Source of the DNA: Cohaesibacteraceae bacterium
GTDB taxonomy: Bacteria; Pseudomonadota; Alphaproteobacteria; Rhizobiales; Cohaesibacteraceae
Assembly (NCBI GenBank): GCA_016764535.1
Contig: JAESRR010000018.1
Location: 1 to 9,193, forward strand
Reading direction: 5' to 3'
Length of the DNA stretch: 9,193 nucleotides
Made by a program: the position numbers and the translations under genes. The notes under the pieces are model-generated. The model worked only from the letters and a program-made list of their open reading frames with translations. It did not search any database and was not told the origin of the DNA. How positions within the stretch are numbered: position 1 is the stretch's first letter; each line of letters begins with the position of its first letter. Of this stretch, positions 6,356 through 9,193 are shown one piece after another.

Positions 6356-6832
6356 TTACGACTTGATACTATCATCCAGATAATCAAGCGGCAATTCTGT
6401 AGTATATTTTATTTGTTCCATTGCAAATGATGTTGACACATCGTTCAAATCAATTTTTGAAATCAAACGTTTGTAGAACGCATCAAATGCCTCGATATCC
6501 GGTACGACCACCCGCAAGAGATAATCTACCTGACCGGCCATGCGATAGAACTCAACGACCTCCGGTATCTCCCGAACAACTTCTGCAAACCGCTTCAACC
6601 ACTCTTCAGAATGTTGATTGGTGGTGATGGCGACAAATGCCGCTACTTTTACATTAATTTTTTTTGGGTCAAGGATTGCAACACGGCCGGTGATAACTCC
6701 GTCTTCTTCCATTTTTTGAATTCGGCGCCAGCACGGCGTGGTCGACAGACCAACGCGTCGCCCGATTTCAGCGACAGGAACAGTTGAATCCACCTGGAGA
6801 ATTTTGAGAATTTTTCTGTCCAGCCTATCCAT
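6356..6832 (-). CDS. Lrp/AsnC-family transcriptional regulator
   Basis: A 158-residue DNA-binding protein of typical Lrp/AsnC length. It opens with MDRLDRKILKILQ, the family's standard beginning. A winged helix-turn-helix covers about residues 17-43 (VAEIGRRVGLSTTPCWRRIQKME) and is followed by DGVITGRVAILDP. The RAM (ligand-sensing, oligomerising) domain spans ~65-142 with the characteristic GQVDYLLRVVVPD at 100-112. Such proteins usually respond to amino acids and often repress themselves and a neighbouring gene; the ligand cannot be told here. Start: ATG at 6832 has AGGTGG nine bases upstream and gives a canonical N-terminus. An in-frame TTG at 6871 with an AAGGA would add 13 atypical residues. 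No amino-acid metabolism gene flanks it; neighbours are a c-di-GMP gene downstream and a divergent histidine kinase. Confidence 0.93.
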   Translation of the reverse strand: MDRLDRKILKILQVDSTVPVAEIGRRVGLSTTPCWRRIQKMEEDGVITGRVAILDPKKINVKVAAFVAITTNQHSEEWLKRFAEVVREIPEVVEFYRMAGQVDYLLRVVVPDIEAFDAFYKRLISKIDLNDVSTSFAMEQIKYTTELPLDYLDDSIKS

Positions 6833-6841
6833 ATTCAGTTT

Positions 6842-6847
6842 CCACCT
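6842..6847 (-). promoter_or_regulatory. ribosome binding site deciding the Lrp-family start
   Basis: AGGTGG on the minus strand, nine bases before the ATG at 6832. It supports the 158-residue form over a TTG-initiated extension. Confidence 0.65.
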
Positions 6848-6886
6848 AATTTGTTCGTTCCACACATCCAAATCATTCCTTGCATC

Positions 6887-6899
6887 ATTATGGAATAAT
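6887..6899. repeat. 5-3-5 inverted repeat upstream of the Lrp-family gene
   Basis: ATTAT-GGA-ATAAT, centred about 60 bp before the regulator's ATG. Its size and AT richness resemble Lrp/AsnC-type binding sites, so it is a candidate autoregulatory operator; this rests on position and shape only. Confidence 0.35.
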
Positions 6900-7133
6900 T
6901 TTTTGCCCGTCGTCGTAAATTAGCTTTTAAACGAAAAAAAACAAGCGATAAATTACAAAATATAGAATGTGCTTGCTTCGCAGTGGATGGACTGCATTAC
7001 GGATTATTGATAATCGAAGATCATAATTCTGTTTTGAATGTGCCGGATATATCATTCAAAAAAACTCGCCACATATTCAATTTGTTAAATAATCAGCTGA
7101 CGTCAAAATGCAAATGACAAAAATTGGCAATCA

Positions 7134-7164
7134 TTGGAATTTTCGTTCGTTATTAGTCTATTAA
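7134..7164 (+). promoter_or_regulatory. candidate promoter with overlapping CtrA-like box, histidine kinase gene
   Basis: TTGGAA (7134-7139) and TCTATT (7157-7162) are 17 bp apart, each 4 of 6 to the sigma70 consensus. TTAT-N7-TTAA at 7150-7164 differs by one base from the alphaproteobacterial CtrA box TTAA-N7-TTAA and continues as TTAACC. The overlap would place CtrA control on this kinase. The match is modest. Confidence 0.3.
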
Positions 7165-7233
7165 CCATGTTCCTGAAGGAGATATTAACGCAATTTCTGC
7201 ATTGTTGAACTGTTACGGCTTTCAGGATAAATC

Positions 7234-8757
7234 ATGTCTCCAAATCGTGAGGATCGTGTAAAGAAATATCAGCAACGGAGCAAACGGCGTCACGCGGTTG
7301 CCCGAACCGTTAAAGACGCTCGCGACAGACTGAATACTTCAAGCGGAAAATTATCGTTTGATTACGAGCTGTTGCGAATTTACGCACGAAACAGAATAAG
7401 TGCCTATTATATTGTTCCCTTACTCGCGTGTGTGATTGCCACCATTCTTGCCTGGTGGAGCTGGCGTGGATACGCCGTATTATGGTTTAGCTATATTGTT
7501 TGTTCCCATGGCCTGGCACTGCACATGGTTCACAAATTCGAAGCTGAAGCGGATATTCAAAGTAATCTTGATCGATGGCGCCGAAAATTTCTTGCAACAG
7601 AGTTTTTGCATGCTCTGGGCTGGGCCGGATTTGTTCTAATTCCGCTAACAGCAGGCAGCCTCGACATGGATGTGTTCAAACTTTCCATCATGTTGGTCGT
7701 TACTGCAATAACTGCAATGTTGTCTTCACCAATACCCTCGGCACTTTTTGTTGGTACTTTACCAGTTGGTGCCGCATTTATGGCAAGCTTCGCTTTGCAT
7801 GGAGGCATTCATAGTTACACCATGGCGTTGTTCTCTTTCGGGGCCATGATATTTTTCCTGATGCTTGGCAACCGGCTGTATTCTTCTACAACAGTGATGC
7901 TTTCCTATCGTGCAGAAAAAGACGCGCTTATAGGAGAGTTGGAACAGGCTAACGCCATTTCAGACGAAGCAAGACGAAGGGCAGAAGAGGCCAATCTGGC
8001 AAAGTCAAAATTTTTGGCGACCATGAGCCATGAGTTGAGGACGCCACTGAATGCCATTCTTGGCTTTTCCGAAGTCATGATGAACGAAATGCTGGGCCCT
8101 CTGAATAATGAATCCTACAAGAGTTACATGCGCGATATCCATGACTCAGGGCAGCACCTGCTCGATTTGATAAATGAAATACTGGACTTGTCGCGCATTG
8201 AAGCTGATCGGTACGAACTGAATGAAGAACCGGTACGACTAATACATATTGCAGAAGACTGCCTGCATCTGATCAATATGCGTGCGAAAAGCAAAGGTCT
8301 GAATATTGTTCAACAATTTGAAGAATCAATGCCCAAAATTTGGGCGGATGAAAGGGCCATTCGTCAGGTCATTCTCAATTTGTTATCGAACGCGGTAAAA
8401 TTCACCCCCCACAACGGCACCATTACGCTCTCTTCAGGATGGACCGCGGGTGGCGGCCAATATATTTCAGTCAAGGATAACGGACCAGGTGTTTCCGAAG
8501 CAGAGATTCCGATAATTCTGGAGTCCTTTGGTCAGGGGGCTATCGCCCAAAAGAGCGCAGAACAGGGAACGGGGCTGGGGTTACCAATTGTACAGGCACT
8601 GGTACGCATGCATGATGGAAAATTCGACTTCAAATCCAAATTGAGAGAAGGCACAACCGTTACTGTGACATTGCCGCGCTCGCGCGTTATGGAAGATATG
8701 CGAACAGACGATGACCCTGACGATCAAGCAATATTGACTCTTGCACGAGTTGGGTAG
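7234..8757 (+). CDS. membrane sensor histidine kinase (PleC/DivJ/PdhS-like HisKA type)
   Basis: A 507-residue membrane kinase. A basic cytoplasmic N-terminus of ~55 residues precedes about six hydrophobic helices (roughly 57-75, 78-98, 121-140, 148-165, 169-188, 193-213) with short loops and no large periplasmic sensor. A coiled-coil linker (~225-257, EQANAISDEARRRAEEANLAKS) leads to HisKA with SHELRTPLNAILGFSE (phospho-acceptor His266) and an LINEILDLSRIEA helix like that of PleC, DivJ and PdhS kinases. The ATPase domain has the N box (Asn382, Asn386), G1 DNGPGV (415-420), an F box (ESFGQG) and G2 GTGLGL (445-450), so it should be active. There is no receiver domain and no response regulator nearby: an orphan kinase. 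ATG 7234 has AGGAT about five bases upstream and an in-frame TAA at 7228, so no earlier start is possible. The partner is unknown; DivK or PleD-like regulators are a guess. Confidence 0.92.
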   Translation: MSPNREDRVKKYQQRSKRRHAVARTVKDARDRLNTSSGKLSFDYELLRIYARNRISAYYIVPLLACVIATILAWWSWRGYAVLWFSYIVCSHGLALHMVHKFEAEADIQSNLDRWRRKFLATEFLHALGWAGFVLIPLTAGSLDMDVFKLSIMLVVTAITAMLSSPIPSALFVGTLPVGAAFMASFALHGGIHSYTMALFSFGAMIFFLMLGNRLYSSTTVMLSYRAEKDALIGELEQANAISDEARRRAEEANLAKSKFLATMSHELRTPLNAILGFSEVMMNEMLGPLNNESYKSYMRDIHDSGQHLLDLINEILDLSRIEADRYELNEEPVRLIHIAEDCLHLINMRAKSKGLNIVQQFEESMPKIWADERAIRQVILNLLSNAVKFTPHNGTITLSSGWTAGGGQYISVKDNGPGVSEAEIPIILESFGQGAIAQKSAEQGTGLGLPIVQALVRMHDGKFDFKSKLREGTTVTVTLPRSRVMEDMRTDDDPDDQAILTLARVG

Positions 8758-8808
8758 CTACTCTGCCATCAAAAAAGCAGGCGATCTCTCGTATTAAATT
8801 GAAAATAC

Positions 8809-8831
8809 AAACCTTCATTTGACGAAGTTTT
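8809..8831. terminator. possible weak hairpin between convergent kinase and cobT genes
   Basis: AAACCTTC (8809-8816) and GAAGTTTT (8824-8831) pair at seven of eight positions around a 7-base loop, with T-rich ends on both strands. The stem is low in GC and short. It is the only hairpin I see in the 73 bp gap (8758-8830). Confidence 0.3.
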
Positions 8832-9193
8832 CAGTCAGTACTTCCGGCCACACCCGCATCTGCAAAGGTTGCCATATCGGAATGCGTTGCCACAGCTCCC
8901 TTGACGATTGAAGCTGCAAGTGCTGCTCCCGAGCCTTCTCCAAGCCTCATTCCAAGATCCAGCAACGGCTCTTTACCCATTTTTTCCAGCACAGTTTTGT
9001 GAGCACTTTCAGCAGAAACATGTGCCATCAAACAATGATCAAGCGCATCAGGTCGTATAGATTGAATAATCGCAGCAGCTGCTGTTGCGACAAACCCATC
9101 AAGAATTACCGGTATTCTTTGAGACCGAGCGGCAATTATCGCTCCGGCCATTGCTGCCAGTTCCCGGCCACCAACAATGCGCAAGATTTCCAG
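8831..9193 (-). CDS. cobT: nicotinate-nucleotide--dimethylbenzimidazole phosphoribosyltransferase, 3' part (5' end outside window)
   Basis: Transfers the phosphoribosyl group of nicotinate mononucleotide to 5,6-dimethylbenzimidazole, giving alpha-ribazole phosphate for the lower ligand of cobalamin (often called CobU in alphaproteobacteria). Only the last ~120 codons are in the window; the frame stays open to base 9193, so no start is visible. Conserved blocks are [41 protein letters not shown] and [18 protein letters not shown]; the Glu in RLGEGSG is the catalytic base in the family. The end (MATFADAGV) is the normal C-terminus, with a TGA at 8831-8833. It converges on the histidine kinase. 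Presence of this gene indicates lower-ligand assembly, but whether the whole cobalamin pathway exists cannot be seen here. Confidence 0.95.
   Translation of the reverse strand: MEILRIVGGRELAAMAGAIIAARSQRIPVILDGFVATAAAAIIQSIRPDALDHCLMAHVSAESAHKTVLEKMGKEPLLDLGMRLGEGSGAALAASIVKGAVATHSDMATFADAGVAGSTD

Larger units (their letters stand above)
6833..7233. other. 401 bp divergent intergenic region (Lrp-family gene / histidine kinase)
   Basis: AT-rich, with no open frame resembling a protein. It holds the ATTAT-GGA-ATAAT dyad (6887-6899), a GATTAT-TG-ATAATC dyad (7002-7015), a TGACGTCA palindrome (7098-7105), a CtrA-like site (7150-7164) and a purine-rich AAGGAGAT (7176-7183) that is not followed by a usable ATG. 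A 13-codon ATG frame at 7167-7208 has no ribosome binding site. No tRNA or recognisable small-RNA fold was found. Confidence 0.5.

Noticed and set aside
7002..7015. GATTAT-TG-ATAATC as a Fur-type iron box
   Set aside because: It lacks the 7-1-7 arrangement of Fur sites, and no iron-related gene is nearby. Kept only as an unassigned dyad.
7098..7105. TGACGTCA palindrome
   Set aside because: An 8 bp palindrome is expected by chance, and no bacterial regulator with this site is suggested by context.
7176..7183. AAGGAGAT as a ribosome binding site for an unannotated small gene or longer kinase
   Set aside because: No ATG or GTG follows at a workable distance; TTG codons at 7202/7205 are too far and open only a 19-codon frame. 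The kinase frame is closed by a TAA at 7228.
7167..7208. 13-codon ATG open frame upstream of the histidine kinase
   Set aside because: It has no ribosome binding site, no recognisable leader-peptide features such as codon runs, and no attenuator hairpin after it.
1..9193. Mobile element, toxin-antitoxin, defence system or CRISPR array
   Set aside because: No transposase, integrase, terminal repeats, direct-repeat array or small paired genes were seen; every gene has a housekeeping or signalling family.

Overview
The window looks like chromosomal DNA of an alphaproteobacterium of moderate to low GC, probably Hyphomicrobiales-like; I do not assign a species. The evidence is a cobT with the alphaproteobacterial C-terminus, a sensor kinase with a PleC/DivJ/PdhS-type H-box, an adenine deaminase of the long two-domain type, and dense c-di-GMP genes. 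Base composition and codon use look even throughout. I see no insertion sequence, integrase, phage gene, tRNA, rRNA or CRISPR array.

Layout: (1) 1-1029 (+) is the 3' part of a GGDEF-EAL protein cut by the window edge. (2) 1026-2813 (-) is adenine deaminase; its stop codon overlaps the previous stop. (3) 2814-2965 is a divergent intergenic region. (4) 2966-3838 (+) is a beta-hydroxyacid dehydrogenase. (5) 3869-6139 (-) is a GAF-PAS-GGDEF-EAL protein, convergent with the dehydrogenase, with a hairpin at their junction. (6) 6140-6355 is an AT-rich region with three consecutive inverted repeats, one overlapping a plausible promoter. (7) 6356-6832 (-) is an Lrp/AsnC-family regulator. (8) 6833-7233 is a 401 bp divergent region. 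(9) 7234-8757 (+) is a six-TM sensor histidine kinase. (10) 8831-9193 (-) is the 3' part of cobT, cut by the window edge.

There is no long operon: neighbouring genes are convergent, divergent or separated by over 200 bp. Two themes emerge. Signalling: two c-di-GMP proteins, one with an unmistakably degenerate GGDEF site, plus a histidine kinase without a response regulator in view. Metabolism: adenine deaminase divergent from a dehydrogenase whose family includes tartronate semialdehyde reductase, which could connect to purine breakdown through glyoxylate; this is inference. I found no wholly new gene system. The most original signals are the dyad cluster at 6245-6340, the degenerate GGDEF/EAL motifs of the 3869-6139 gene, and the hairpin that holds a stop codon in its loop at 3854-3885.
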